A stretch of 64,000 bases of DNA from Metellina segmentata (Eukaryota > Arthropoda > Arachnida > Araneae > Tetragnathidae): NCBI GenBank assembly GCA_947359465.1, contig OX375872.1, forward strand, positions 135,148,011 to 135,212,010, written 5' to 3'. Shown here in pieces: positions 1 through 43,742 of this stretch. Every line of letters begins with the position of its first letter. The first letter of the stretch is position 1. Position numbers and translations under genes: made by a program. A model generated the notes under the pieces. It had not been told where the DNA came from. It did no database searches and saw nothing but the letters and a program-made list of their open reading frames with translations.

Positions 1-274
1 CGTTATGGCTGTTATCCAATTTGCGAAGCAAATCATAGTTCATAACCAAATGGAAGTTCACAGGGAATTCATTCCAATAGGCTACGAATTTCCAACACCA
101 CGGACAACGCCATGATGGCTGTTACCCAATAGGCTACAATTCTCATTTGGTTTGTTTCTCAAACCGTATTCGTAGCAATCACCGTGGGTTAGCGAGCAGC
201 ACCTAGTTAGTTAGCACCTGACCACACAAAAAGAACTGTCACGGGCAACGCCGTGCTGGCTACGCAGTGGCTAG
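1..274 (+). mobile_element. 3' end of a Helitron-like element
   Basis: The hairpin CACGGGCAACGCCGTG at 240-255 is followed by CTAG at 271-274 and then T, the layout of a Helitron 3' terminus (stem-loop then CTRR, inserted before T). Upstream (1-200) are several diverged copies of a 'ggctgtta-ccaat' and 'catttggttt' motif, resembling the end of the Helitron at 35.7 kb. The 5' end is outside the window. Confidence 0.6.
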
Positions 275-2483
275 TATTATTTCAAGACCCTCGGGGAAAG
301 AACTCGCCAGAAGGCTTAGAGTTTATATCTCAATCCCCGGGGAGAAAGCTAGTATTATTTAAAGTTCTTTCAAAATTCGTTAAACTGTCGGTTGATTTCA
401 TTGGTTTATTTGAAATAATTCATTCCTTGGCGAATTTAGAAGTGCGCCAAGAAAGTGCCAAGGTCGTTACACCGTTATAAATGTAGACTGAAGCTTTATC
501 AAAAAATTCTACAAAAATGTAATTACAAGCAAAAATATTAATTTAATGCACAAAAAAACATCATTAGTTACACAAACTTAAAATTGTATATCACAAGTTG
601 TATCGCTGGCCTCACAGCGACAGTTTTCGCTGAGTTTGACGCCGCCAATGTTCTTTATTCGAATCACAATTTCGGCGAAAACAATTTATTCGATTCTCAA
701 AAGTACTTGTAATCGCGCATCTCTAAAGTGGCTACAAATGACAATAGTTACCGTTTTTATCAAAATTTTAAAAATTCCCTGATTTTTTGTGAAATTTGGA
801 AATTTTTCCTGAGAATTCCTCAATGTTTCCAGAATAAAAAAGTTCCTTCAGAATTCCCTGATTTTTCCGGTTTTGTTGCCATCCTGTCTATGACAATGAT
901 TATTTATCAATAAAAATGTTTAGAATCCAATATTATGAAATTAAGAATAAAAATATGTGTAGAGCAACCTTCACAGATTTTTGCAACCAACTCAAAAATA
1001 TGTCTTAGATATGCTATTTTCTACACGATTTGTCTTGGTATGACCAGCACTTTATTATACAGAAATTAATCATAAATTGATTGAAATGTAATCATGTAGC
1101 CTAAATTTACTATCAAGACAGTGGTTTTGTTTACAGTAAAGGCTAAACAAAACAGATGACTCAGATGCATAGTCTTAACACTATATATCAAATTTAGTCA
1201 ATAATATATTATCATTAATAGATCAGAAGACAGGCACTCTAGAAAATTGTACCAATTTTGTATGGGAAATAAATAAAATACAAATTTTTTACTTAAGTAA
1301 ATTAAGGTTAATTTGCAGCAGTGATAATTAAAACAGATTTGATCTGCACAAAACAAAATAAAGCTGTCATAAAATGGTAACTACAAATTTTAACTTGAAC
1401 GAATGTCAAAACTGGCAATGAGAAAAACAGACAACAAATGTGCCAGGATTTTCGAGTCAAAATAAATTGTTGCATATTCAAGTGTGGTTAACTTTTTCTT
1501 GAACTTTACAATGCATAAATCCCTTGTTAAAACTTCAGATTACAATGTACAAGTTAGACTATTAGAAAATTCTCTAGAACAAAAATATAGCCAAGGTCTT
1601 AATGCATAAAAAAATTAAATAAATTTTTATAAAATGGGCGGACAGAAAATATCGAATTATAATTTCAATATACTTTGAAGCTTCAGCAGCTTTCAAAAAA
1701 AGAGCACTATTGTTTTCACCCTACAACACATTTTCTAACTAGGATTCCCACGTAACATTTTATGACTTATTCTTTCAAGAAGTAGTCATACTTCTTGCTT
1801 GGCACTCTTAATCCATAAGTATGTGCATGGAGAGAGGTATCTTACGCCTGTTTTGTTATTTCATACTATTCAAATCTAAGGTACCTTATAATGAAAAGAA
1901 AATATCTATAAAACATTATTCTACTAAATATTTCTAAGCCACTTTCAATTGATCACAAATTTTTGACATTCATATGGGACCACTTATGAAGATCATGCAA
2001 TTAGAGCATAACAATGAAAACAGTTAGGTCGGGTTTTTGTAGCTTTTTATTGTCTAATCACAGTACAATGTTTCCTTGACTTTATATAAATATTCATATT
2101 TTGGCTACAATATTTCCAGCATTGTCAGAAACTAAAACAGACCATATGCCCTTAGAGATTGTTACACTTATTGTGATTCTATTTTGGGGAAATTTCAACA
2201 AAGTTTTTTGCTGAGATCCCTAATTTAGCCAAAGGTTTGCTTAAATCATTTGTTATGACCATTCCCAAAAAAAACTTTTTATTTCAACAGTTTCAAGCTT
2301 GTAAGTAATTATATTTTATGTATTTCAATCATGATCAGTGATGTAATTTGTCAAAAATCTAATCGTCTCTCCTTTATAGATTCATCCATTGAAACTTTAA
2401 AAAAATATTTCTATCACCTTTTTCAGGTGAAATGGCGAGGCATTTTTTATTTAGATAACCAGCATTACTAAAATATAACACCA
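275..2483. other. no gene recognised
   Basis: AT-rich sequence with one short MITE (726-886). No exon of the kinase's missing CNH part was found on the minus strand, and nothing else was recognised. Confidence 0.5.
726..886. repeat. short MITE with GGCxAC-type ends
   Basis: Starts 'aagtggctacaaa' and ends 'tttgttgccatcctg', imperfect inverted ends. Inside, TTCCCTGA motifs recur in both orientations. The same ends and motifs occur in the larger MITE at 4888-6948. Confidence 0.55.
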
Positions 2484-3396
2484 CTAGCTGAATAACCCGG
2501 CGTTGCTCGGGTTGAAATGGTTAAATGATGGTTGAAAAGTGAATTAGAATAATCACTTTTTTTTCATAGAAAAATGTTATCATTTAAGTTGTATGGAAAA
2601 TCCTTTTTAACTTTGTTTTAACATTTTCATAGCTACTTTGGATGCAAATATATACATTTAATTCCTGAATAATATATTGCAATATGCAAAAGACTAAGAC
2701 ATATACAAACAGAAACGAAATTCCAATGAAAAAATGCCGAATTCTGAAAAACAAAAGATTGAATTTCGACTTCCTGAGCTGAAATAGAGCAATGGGAAAA
2801 TGACATTAAAAAATATTGATAAAGATGATAGTGATTTATGAAATTTAGAAATGCTCAAACATCACATTGACATCTCCCTGCATTAACTCAAATACACAAA
2901 CACGGGATTCTAAATCAAATTTATAAAATAAAACATTAATTCTGGTTGGCCAGATCTCAAAACAGCAAAATTATGCTTTTTCGTATGGGCTCTTTGTGTT
3001 CCACTACAAAATGTAAGTTATGAAAAATGAAATATTTATTTATTACTCGCATGGTATTTTTGTGACAAAGTTATGCTTATATAGAAAACGTGTGTCCAAA
3101 ATAAGAAACATTGCATCCTTTCAGTTTCCTGTAGAATGCGTTTCTTTGTCCAAATCCTATTATTGCAGGAAAACAAACTTTAGATTTCGAAATTGGGACT
3201 TCGAGGGGCACTTTTAGTACTACCTGTGTGCCAATTTTCATGGTTGTAAGTGCTACAGATTGGTCTGAAGACAGAATAGTAATAGCCTATGTTTTCTGCA
3301 GTGATCAAAAGTATAAGTGTACCATATTTGGCGTGGATTGGTTAAATGGTGTAGATTTGAATAGAATATACACACATCCTTATTTAAAAATATAGA
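2484..3396 (-). mobile_element. non-autonomous Helitron, 913 bp, both ends present
   Basis: Read on the minus strand it begins TCTATATTTTTAAATAAGG at 3396. It ends with the stem-loop CCCGAGCAACGCCGGG and then TTATTCAGCTAG, with CTAG at 2484-2487 followed by T. No coding capacity. Its first ~180 bases match the piece at 49602-49783. Helitrons are rolling-circle elements; a copy like this would need a replicase from elsewhere. Confidence 0.75.
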
Positions 3397-4704
3397 AAAA
3401 TCAAGTAAAAGGAGTAATCAAAATAATTATCATTGTATCACTTATCCATTCTAGAATACAATCTTTAAGGCTCTAAAAAAGAGGAAAATTATTTTGAAAA
3501 AATTGAAAATAAGAAATTTGACATTTGGGATACGAAACATTCCCTTATCAAGGTTTGGTTGGTTGCTCATGTTCAATTTTTGCCACAACAGCAAATTAGA
3601 TTGGAATGTGAAATAATACTTCCCCAATCCCTACAGGGATATTTCATTACAAAGCATAGCAAGTAATTTTCAATTCCTGACTGTTTACTCCTGCAATTCG
3701 AATTGAGACTGAACAGTAAAACATTTGACGAAAGATTGAAGATGGGAATAAATAAAGGATAACTTATGTAGTAAAAAAGATGATAGAAGAGCAGTAAGCA
3801 ATTACTATTGTCAGTTTTAACAAACTGGGAAAATCTTAGCCACTTTAAAAATTATTAAAACAATAATTATAACACATGCATGTATTTATTCCTGTGTCAA
3901 CAATGGAATTGATATGGAAAAGTTGAAAGTGAATGGAAGCTTACAGCAAATAAGAGATTCAGATTTATTTTGGTTTCTATGATTCAGATGAACTGAAATG
4001 TATAAAATATAATCTTAAAGTTTGCAAGTTAGTACGTAATGTATGAATAGAAATATCAAAAGGATAGAACTAAAAAAAAGAACATAACAAAACTTTCGCC
4101 GTTTTTATAAAACTGGATATTAACATGATTAAACATTGTAACATAGTTTCTGTCTAGGATGAGTCTGATTTACAACCTCTCCCAACCCTTTCACATTCTG
4201 TGCTTTTATTTTCTGGAGATAAAATTAGCTGCATTGTTCTGCTTCGTTTAACCTTTCCACATTCATAAAAAATCTATTTTAAGTGGGAAATTAGCAAAAC
4301 ATCCACACTAATTAGCTGTAAGATCAAAAATTTCAATTGTGTACATTTACCACCATTTTAACATAAGAACAGAACATCAATTATACTCAGCAACCAATAT
4401 TTAAAAGTAGTTAGAGCAAGATTATTTTTTACATCCTCTATGGCATAATTATCAAGCTATGCCAAGTTTGCAAACAGTTCATTTTTTAAAAGAAAATTCG
4501 TGATTTTTAAGGGCTTTTAGAAAATAGTACAATTTTTAATAAATAATTTTGATTATATAAAATCACTAGTCCTAATTTTGCTGTTTTCATTTGGGAAAGA
4601 GGGTTTATATTTGGGAATTTTTTTTTTTTTTTTTTTTTTTTTTGAAAAAGAAATCCTGATACCCTAACAAATTTTTGGATCCCCCAAAGGTTAAGGAGGG
4701 CTTA
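3397..4704. other. no gene recognised; poly-T tract
   Basis: AT-rich and without recognised genes. A run of about 26 T lies at 4618-4643, just outside the left end of the mariner element. Confidence 0.5.
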
Positions 4705-5220
4705 TTACAGTCTATTCAAAAAGTACCAGGACTCCCACTCGTAAAAATGTGCAAATGTCACTATCTCTGCGAAACTGGCGGAATGACGTAGCAACGACCT
4801 TCAGCCATGTGTCTGAAGTGGTTGCATTCATTTCTGACTAGTTCTGACTTGCCAGTGTTTATTTGCGTAAAGTGTGTCATTATCTTTCAGGGTGGCTACA
4901 AAAATTGAAGTAAAAAGTTCCCTGAGTTTTCCCTGATTTCCAGAGTATTTTTCATGAAATTCCCTGAGTTTCTCCATCCGTTCGCAGAACAATTCTTCGG
5001 TAATTATGATAAACTTGACACTTGATGAACTAAAAAACTATAGACTGATAGATGAATAAAAATAAGATTAGTAAAAAATATTTTTACTGTATTCCATAAC
5101 AGACCAAATAATATAAAGTTATAGATAGAATATTTAATTTTATATTTTTAACTATTTTGATGTGTTTGTAAAAGCAGTCATCAGCCCCTGAATCTGTCAA
5201 TGGCGCCAGCGCTCGGTACA

Positions 5221-6320
5221 TCTCTACTATTATAAAAGGAAGTGTTTGTCTGTCTGTCCTGTACGCAGTGTCCTAACGAATCGATGGCACTTACAATAGT
5301 GATTTTTAGCACACATGTGGTCCAAATTTTTTGCAATTTTTCTATTGCGCAAGAATTTTAAAATTTAATTAATTGGAATTTAATTATTATTATTTTCCTT
5401 AGAATGGCATACGGTATAAAGACATGATATTCTAAATTTATTTTTTTCGGTCTCCGTTAGATTTTCTAGCAACGGTTTTAGCAGACGAACAAAACAAATA
5501 AAGTTTTAACTGGAGTTATGTAGTTCTTTTTTATACCTCCTAGATCGTTAAAGATAGAAGAAAAATTTCAAGGGATTTCAAATCTGAGGAAAATTTTACA
5601 TTAGATCGATACCTAAAAACACGATTTTCTGCAAATAAATCATTTTAAAATTGTAACTTTTACATTTTTTCCAATACGAATTTTGCCGCCGGCGCCGTGA
5701 AGAAAGGTTGTTTGTGGTTAAAAAGATCAGTTTCATTCATTTTGATTTCCTGACCAACGGATTCGAGTTCGTTCGTTCTGGTTCGAACTGGCGTTCTTCG
5801 TTGCTTTTTTCTATCTTAGCGATCGTTAAAGATAGAGTAAAAATGTCAACGGATTTGAAATCTGCAGAAAATTTCACATTAGATTCATACCTAAAAATAT
5901 GATTTTCTTCAAACAAATAATTTTTAAATTGTAACTTTTATATTTTTTCCAATACGAATTTCGCCGCCGAGAAGAATGACCTTCGTTTGATTCGAGATTC
6001 ATTCATTTTGAAGATTAACGAACTCGGGTGACGCAAAAGAAATAATTAAAGTTATGACTGGCGTTCTTCGGAGCTTTTTTCTATCTCAGCGATTGTTTAA
6101 AATAAAATTAAAATATCAACGGATTTCAAATATGCGGAAAATTTTACACCAGATAGATACCTTATACGTTTGATTTTCTTTTAATAAATAATTTTTCAGT
6201 CAAATATTTATATTTTCATAGGAGATTGTGACGTTACGCTGATTGGATCTCTTCGCAAACGATTTTGGCCACATTTGACAAAGACGAATCCATCACGAAA
6301 AGAACTATAACGGGCAACGC
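5221..6320 (+). mobile_element. Helitron-like unit inside the MITE
   Basis: Starts TCTCTACTATTATAAAAGG, a typical Helitron 5' end. Near 6300-6320 it has 'aaaagaactataacgggc', like the 3' hairpin region at 228-255, but no terminal CTAG was found. No coding capacity. Confidence 0.55.
5515..6220 (+). repeat. three tandem copies of a ~270-bp unit
   Basis: The same series of motifs (a GATCGTTAAAGATAG-like start, GATTTCAAAT, TTTACATTAGAT, then CCAATACGAATTT and GCCGCCG) recurs from about 5543, 5821 and 6091, i.e. periods of about 278 and 270 bp. Copies are diverged; the third lacks the CCAATACGAA and GCCGCC end. Confidence 0.75.
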
Positions 6321-6961
6321 AAACTTTTCAACAACAAAAAAACCTCAGATTCGAAAATTTTCGAGAAAAAAAAATAATAATCTAACACATATATGTATTA
6401 AAAAACATATGCATAATCTAAATTAGTACTTTTCCGTTAGACGGGCGCAATTTTGGACCAAAATCAAAATCGCCAATCTAGGTATTTTAGAAAAAAATTA
6501 TTATTTTTTAAATGTTTTATTAAATTGGAACCGGATGTTTAACTTTTGCAAGTTTTTCCGGCCGTTAGTATTTTTCAAAGCCGCAAGGCACTACGTTCCT
6601 ATTATTCACATTAGGGAACGTGGCACAGCTGTAGACTTCGGTTTTAGGATTTCCGGCCGTTACAGGTTTAATAAAACAGTATACAATGTATACAACTCTT
6701 TTTTCTGAATGTTTATGTAAAAAATACACTTATCATTTTCGGAATGAAAACAAAATTGGCGACATTTTGATTTTGGTTCAAAGTGGCGCCCCCATAGCTT
6801 ACGGAAAAGTACCAAATGGGTGCCATTTGCAAAACGAAATTCCAACTTTTTCCCTGAGTTAAACGAAACTTCCCTGAGTTTTCCAGAAAATGTTTCTTCC
6901 CTGAGAAATCCCTGATTTCCCTGAATTCCCGGTTCTGTCGCCACCCTGTCATTGAAAAAAA

Positions 6962-7545
6962 ATGAAGCAGCGAATGAACATCACATTTTGTTTCAAATTA
7001 CGAAAATCAACCACAGAAACAAACAAAATAATTTAATCTGCGTATGGTGACGACACTATGAGTCGTCCCGAGTATTTGAGTAGTTTTCAAGGTTTAAAGC
7101 TGGAAGAGACTGGACCGAAGACGATGAGAGATTAGGTCATCCATGTTCAAGCCGAAATGATAAAAATGTTGAGAATTTATTCGTCAAGGTACCACTGTGA
7201 CTGGGGCATGCCCAATTTGATGGAGAGTGGAAATTGGTGCCTCTTGCACGTCAATGCACTGTCTCACAAGTCCATCATTGTGCATCAAGTTTTAGCGAGA
7301 AGGCAGGTTGTGAACATCAACCACCCCTGAACTCACCAGGTCTGTGTTCCCCCCCCCCCTGACTATTTTTTTTAGTTCCCAAGTTGAAATTGAAGATTAA
7401 GGGGCAGCAGTTCGAGTTGATAGAGGAGATTGAAGTGGCTGTGACATCGGAACTCAATAGTGTTGGAGTGGAGACGTTCCAGAAGGTGTTTACTGACCTG
7501 TACACTCGTTCCAAGCATTGTATTGAATTGGGAGGAGACTAAGTT
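6962..7545 (+). pseudogene. mariner transposase remnant
   Basis: Starts ATGAAGCAGCGAATGAACATC (N terminus MKQRMNITFCFKLRKS). It then follows the mariner helix-turn-helix region (RFKAGR.WTEDDERLGHP, NDKNVEN) with frameshifts and stops. The middle is deleted; it resumes near 'NWCLLHVNALSHKSIIVHQ' (the HDNAPSH region) and ends 'TDLYTRSKHCIELGGD'. Cannot make a protein. The family cuts and pastes DNA at TA sites. Confidence 0.75.
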
Positions 7546-8051
7546 CTTTAGCGAGTTCTTTAATCTTTATTTCAAATGTAAGAATATCCTCAGTGTTATA
7601 TGGTCTGTGTGCGATCAGTCCTGGAACTTTTTGAATACATTATGTACAATACAAATACAGCTATATAAACATGTTTAATGAATGGGTGAACTAAGGTATT
7701 AAAATTTAATTAGATTTTTAAGCATTTAATAAGCTTAAACCAAAGTTTTTAAGTATCTGATATAGTCATTGGGAAAATAGTATACTTGCTAGTTGCTCGA
7801 GAATCTGATGACAAATATATTTATGCCCATTATTATAATAGTTCATTTCAAATACCTGAAAACAAATATGGAATAAAACTCTGAATGATTGGAACATTCT
7901 TTTCCCATTAAATTTTTTAGCTAGGATGATTGTATGTAGAAAAGGAATTTAATTTACAAACCAGAAGAATAAATCTTAAAAAGAAGTCTTTAGAGCTTGT
8001 ATGTGGATGAAAAAAATGCCTCATTTAGAAAATTCAAACAAAAATACTTAC

Positions 8052-38349
<30,298 letters not shown>

Positions 38350-41300
38350 CTATCAAAAGTGTAAGGTTATGAATAATTTAAGGATAATTTTGGAAACAAT
38401 TATAATCTGAAGACTGGAAAATAAATATAAATAAAACACATAAAATGTGATGTAATAATTTGAAAGACAATAGTGCAAAGTGACACAATGTAAATTTAAG
38501 AAATTTTTTTAAATAATTTAAACTCATATTTATTGATAGTAAAGTAAGGCAGATTTAAATAAATTCAAATACAATATATTTTGAATTTAAAGCATAAAAA
38601 TTCAAACTAATATTCACTAGACAAAACTGTTCAGTTGTATTTTAAGATTAAAAAAGACAGTAGTTGAATAGTTTATAAATAAAATTATAACAAAACATGA
38701 TTAAAAGTTCATCTTTTAAATAACAAATTTGTTCACTATATAGAAGGTCTTTATCTAACTAAAATGATAATGAACTCTACAAGTAATGACCAAAAAGGAA
38801 AGTGTTTATGTTATGACTCAAATTAAAGAGCTGTCAAAGCACTTGCGAAATAGTAGCATACATTTTAAAAAATGATAGCAAAAAAAGTTCCCTTTTTGAA
38901 ACCCTACTATAGTAGCAATTTTAGTTACTTGAATATAAAATAAATCAGCTTAAACACAAAATAAATCAGCTTAAGCATAGAATGTGTGAATTAACGTTGA
39001 AGATCTAACCAGAAAATTTTTAATTTAAGAAGAAATATTTGCATAAGGTTTCATGATAATCTAGCAACCAGATTCCAATGGGTTTTTTTTTTCCACGATT
39101 GCCAACGACTTCCGTTCTAAAAAATGTTTGACAAAGATTTTCAAAGTGTAGGAGCTTTTGAGACAATTTTACTTAAAAAGAAATCACACCAGTCGACAAA
39201 GATGAAAAATAGTAGCAAAAGTCGCCTGTGACAGTCTTGCACATCCTATACCCATTATTCTTAATGTAGGTTAATTTTGAATGTATAGACAGTTTCAAAA
39301 TTTTTAAGAAAAACTTTTCATATAACTTCAAAGAAAGAAAAGGTCAGTGAGTAAAACCCGTTAATACTTTTTCTGTCTGCTATGAGTCTTAAAAAGATAT
39401 AGGGGAAAAGCTTGACCATTGATGAGTTTTCAAAAAGAGTCACCAAAATTTTGAATATAAGAGCTTTTGAGCTATGATTTTGCTTAAAAAGATATCCCAA
39501 GTCATCAAGGTTATCTCATAGCAAAATAGTGCAAAAAGTCACCTTTTAGTAGATATATGGCAGCCTTGCACTTCCTATACCCAAGATTCTTAATGCAGGG
39601 TAACTAACAAAAGAATTTTTTCATGTAACTTAAAAGAAAGAAAACTAGTCTGACCAGTCAGTATAATAAAATCCCCAAAAATTCAGAAAAATATTTACAT
39701 TTCTAAATAATTGCAACTGACAAAACAGAAACACAAAAATTCCCATCAAATGAAGGATGGTCAAAAGAAAATTCATTAAACTTTTGGTCTTAAAAATGTA
39801 AGCATAACAAAAGCACTAGTAATATGCACGGCCATAACCAATTTCAACAAAAAACACAATTTTTAACGTCGTAAATCACTTTTACCACCTTTATGAAATC
39901 CTACCACAAAATCATCTTATGCAATAAAAATGGACCAAGAAACAATGGTTCAAGCATATACAAGATCAAGCTTCAAAAGATAATTTGATTTCTAGGACAG
40001 AATAATCAATGAAAAGGACAAATAGGAGAAAGTGGTTAGTTACACAGAAAAATATTAGAATGTGGTGGATGTTTTCCAAAGATCTGATTAATCATAAGAA
40101 CTAAAAACCTTGTAAATATTGTAAATTTGGAGCCTACCTTATGACTAAGATACTAATTGTCAGAGGCACTGAAGTCTACAGGGGGCCATTTCAAAAAAAT
40201 TTAAGATTTTTCTAGGAAAAAATTAGATAATATAAAGCACATTTCATCCTTGTCAGAGAACTAATTTCCAATGCTAAGTATGAAGTGAATGCTTTCACCA
40301 CTCCATCTTTAGAACACAACGATTAAAAGTTGGTCCTTTGAATCTCATAGCCCCAACAATTGTATAAGCATCCAGACAGAAAAGGTAGGTATATAGGCAT
40401 TTTAATTAATGCCACACTGGAGCAATACAATGGGCTGTTTCCAGATAGAGAAGAGACAAAGCAATTATATTTTTTCTCCTCACAAATGTCTGGAGTGGCA
40501 AATTTTCTCACTTTCGTCTTACTCATTGACAAATCTGCTTAATAATTTTTATACGCAGTCAATAATCAATTGCAGTCAAGAATAAGCATTGTAGGCAATA
40601 AGTTATTAACAAATATTGCACTAACCAGCATATTTTAACCTCTCTTAATTATTTAAATATGCCTCATCATTTTAATTACGCAATTTGTTTTGGACAGAGC
40701 CGTATCAGCCTCATTTGCCCCACGTCTCAAGTCAAGCTTTGCTTCAGATAGCATACTTGAAATGGGAGTCTACATGGCAGTACAGCTTTGAAAGATTTTT
40801 TTTGTGTTAATTTTTTGGCAAGCTTTTAGTTGCCAAGAATTTCTTAGAACACCATTTTAGGCTTTCAGAAAATAATCAAGAAATCAACAAAATGAATTTC
40901 AAAAATAGAGTGGCGAGACAAGTGAGGTCCACTTACTCTAAATACTAAAATTTTGTTTTGTGCAAAAGTTCACATAAGGATAAAGTTTGACTGACATGGG
41001 TCCTTGTTTTGTTAGTACTTCATAGACAATACCCATACAGATATTGTTTGCATTCCGATACTAGATAAGCAGTATTTTAGATACTATTAGGAGACTTTTT
41101 GTCATTTTGTTCTTCCTAGAAGGTATTCTGCATAGCCCCTGCTGTCTTTAGTTTTAAATCCCAAGAAATAGACATCAGTTGCAATTTTGTACGGCATTCT
41201 TTACCTGGGACCTTTGTGGCCGATACTGTGAGGATAGATGGCAAGCTAATTTTTCTATTATTTTTGTTTTACCTTTTTTCCAATCTTTTTGTGTGCTTTT

Positions 41301-43742
41301 GTTACTAACCTTAGCATTGCATATTTTGCTTCTTTGTGTCATTGGAAATAAAATAAGTAAACTTTTGGTTTGACGCATAACAAATAACTCATTTGCCAGA
41401 TTCTGGTACTGAAAGGGGAGTGATGAAACCTACATGGAAAATGAAACCTATGTTTGCTTTCAATTGGTGGCTGAATTAATGATACTGGAAGGGTGATGGC
41501 TAGTGAGGCCTCTTAAGTGTTGACAGAAAATAAAATATCACTTTACTTTTGGATCTTCAAGTTGTTTATTAAGCTGTTTAATGCAAAAAACTATTCATTT
41601 AATAATGGGAAAACCATCTAAAGCAGCATTTCTCAAATTGTGATCTGGTACCAAATTTTCAGGACAAAAACTACCAATTCTCCAAAAGTACATGTTAACG
41701 TCTCTTTCAAAAATAAAAACGTCCAGTACAACCCAAGCTGATTGCACAGGGAATGCCCCATATTCTCATCTTGTCAGATTTCACAGGTTGGATGACTACT
41801 TCTGGTTAGTAGATTTCCAATTTTATCTCCTTGAAACTGCTCCGCGAAACAGTATAAACTGTCAAGAACCTCATAATTTAAAATATTAAACACAAAATTC
41901 TGACAGTTAAGATTTATTGATAAAAAAGAAACTACTATTTACAATGAGTAACTTGAAAATAGATCGAATATATCCAATTTTTGCTATATTAGAAATTATG
42001 TTTTCATGGACGAGAAATATAAAATGTGCATAAATCTCAGACTTAATTTGTTTGACAAACATAGCTTATGGAAAACTGATCATATTACACAATGTAAGTG
42101 AAGCATAAAATTAAAAAACAATTGAGAAATTTTTTTCCCCTATACAAATCTAGTTTTTATATCAATCTTTCAAATAAATAATGTTTCAACGTTACACAAA
42201 CATATTTTATTTATATTCCATCTTGTACTAAAGTTTTACATATATATACCATGAAGTGTCTTTATAAGAGATGAACATTTCCTGGACCTTATGTTTTATA
42301 TATATATTACTACCCACTACTATATTTACTTTTAATATTTCACAATACTTCTTTTACTACAGCACATAAAATGTGTCCAATGTACTTCACACTCATACTC
42401 TCTCCCTCAGCTTTCTAATCATCTATAGATAATCTACTTAAATTACTTTGTAGTAAATAAATTAAAAAAATTTAATGACAACTATGGTGGTAATAGTAAG
42501 GACAGAAAAATTAAGAGTAATTAATATCAACCCACCAATTTGGGATTTTTCACAAATGCCATCACACAATCATTTCAACTGAATTTAATTATTTTTAATG
42601 CTGGATGTCATCTTATATTGGGATTTTTCCCAAATGCTATCACACAATCATTTCAACTGAATTTAATTATGTTAATTGCTGGATGTCACCTCGTATGTTG
42701 TTGTTTTCACAAAATGCTTTGAAATTCAAGTTAACATTAATGAATATCTGTGTAAAATAAAAAATACAACTGTTTCAAATTTTTTAATCTTGACATTTAG
42801 CAGTAATTTCATGAACAGAAGAAAAATAATTTTCATCGTATAACTAAGATTTTTTTTATGCACATAGAATTTAAATGATAATGTAAGAAAAAAAAATTAA
42901 GTAACATGCACCATATTGATTCTTACGGAATTATTTTACACCAAAAGACACTTCACAACGATCGTCTCATTTAAGTAAAGGTGGAATATGCGGCACATTA
43001 GTCACAATTTACGCATGAAATACTCATTCATTTGATTCAAATGAAATGTTACGGTAGACGTACTTGGGGTGTCAGTTCAATAGAAGATAAGACAAAGAGT
43101 GAAGGGTGCAAAATACAAACAAATACAACAGCAAACCACAAATACAAATTTTACTGTCTAGAAAAATGTCTTACTTTTAAGCTATTTAAATCTATGTCGT
43201 CTAAGCTGCAATTTACACTTTGTGTGACAGCCATCACTACAGCTTTTTTAAAGTTTTACTCTGTACGTGTATAAGGACAAGTCATAAGTTACATAAATCT
43301 AGATCGTGATTGATAACTTGAGACTATTAATTAAACATTTGTTAAATGTAAATACAGCGACATTGATGTCTATAATTGTAGCGTCGGACATAGTACTTTC
43401 CCAATATCTTAAATAGAGATACAGAAAACAACTCTTATGTCAAAAGTGTGCGGTTACGGCTATTGTAAACAGGTAGCTGTTGGTTCCGGGGATCTGTAGC
43501 AGATGGCAGACAGCTTCAGCTGTATTCACGCAGGGGGGGCCCTGTTAAATATTTAAAAACGAGCTTTCTTTGCCAAGTGCTTTATTTTCTATTCTCATTT
43601 TGTTTTCATCTGATAACATTTTTAAAAATACAGTCCAAACAGTGTTCGAAAATGTTTTAGGGAGTTTTAGTTTCGGTATCGTTGTGTATTGCACCATTTA
43701 AAAGTATTCATTTTTTTCATAAAAAAGAAAATAACAATAATT
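38350..43742 (-). other. probable first intron or upstream region of msn
   Basis: No transposon or gene recognised except a 78-bp tandem duplication. A CpG-richer patch at about 43370-43560 could be the promoter/first-exon area, but no convincing start exon was found. Confidence 0.4.
42540..42697 (+). repeat. 78-bp tandem duplication
   Basis: Two adjacent copies, each from 'ttgggatttttc' through 'atcacacaatcatttcaac' to 'gctggatgtca', with a few substitutions. They give a repetitive 60-residue frame that is not a gene. Confidence 0.85.

Larger units (their letters stand above)
4888..6948. mobile_element. CAGGGTGGC-ended MITE inserted in the mariner
   Basis: Begins cagggtggctacaaa and ends tctgtcgccaccctg (inverted). 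Both subterminal parts are full of TTCCCTGAG motifs in opposite orientation. TCATT occurs on each side (4877-4881 and 6949-6953), but six extra bases stand between the left copy and the inverted repeat, so the exact target duplication is unclear. The middle is taken up by a Helitron-like unit. Confidence 0.65.
4706..7642 (+). mobile_element. dead mariner element split by a 2-kb insertion
   Basis: The left end (4712 on) reads TATTCAAAAAGTACCAGGACT. The right end, on the opposite strand from about 7638, reads TATTCAAAAAGTTCCAGGACT, a 21-bp inverted repeat with one mismatch. Between them lie the mariner 5' leader (to 4881) and the transposase remnant (6962-7545), separated by the MITE at 4888-6948. 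Without the insert the element would be about 0.9 kb, so part of the transposase is lost too. Confidence 0.75.

Noticed and set aside
1..8046. Search for the remaining CNH exons
   Set aside because: No minus-strand match to the expected YAWAPKPYHKFMAFK-like segment; these exons are probably beyond the left edge.
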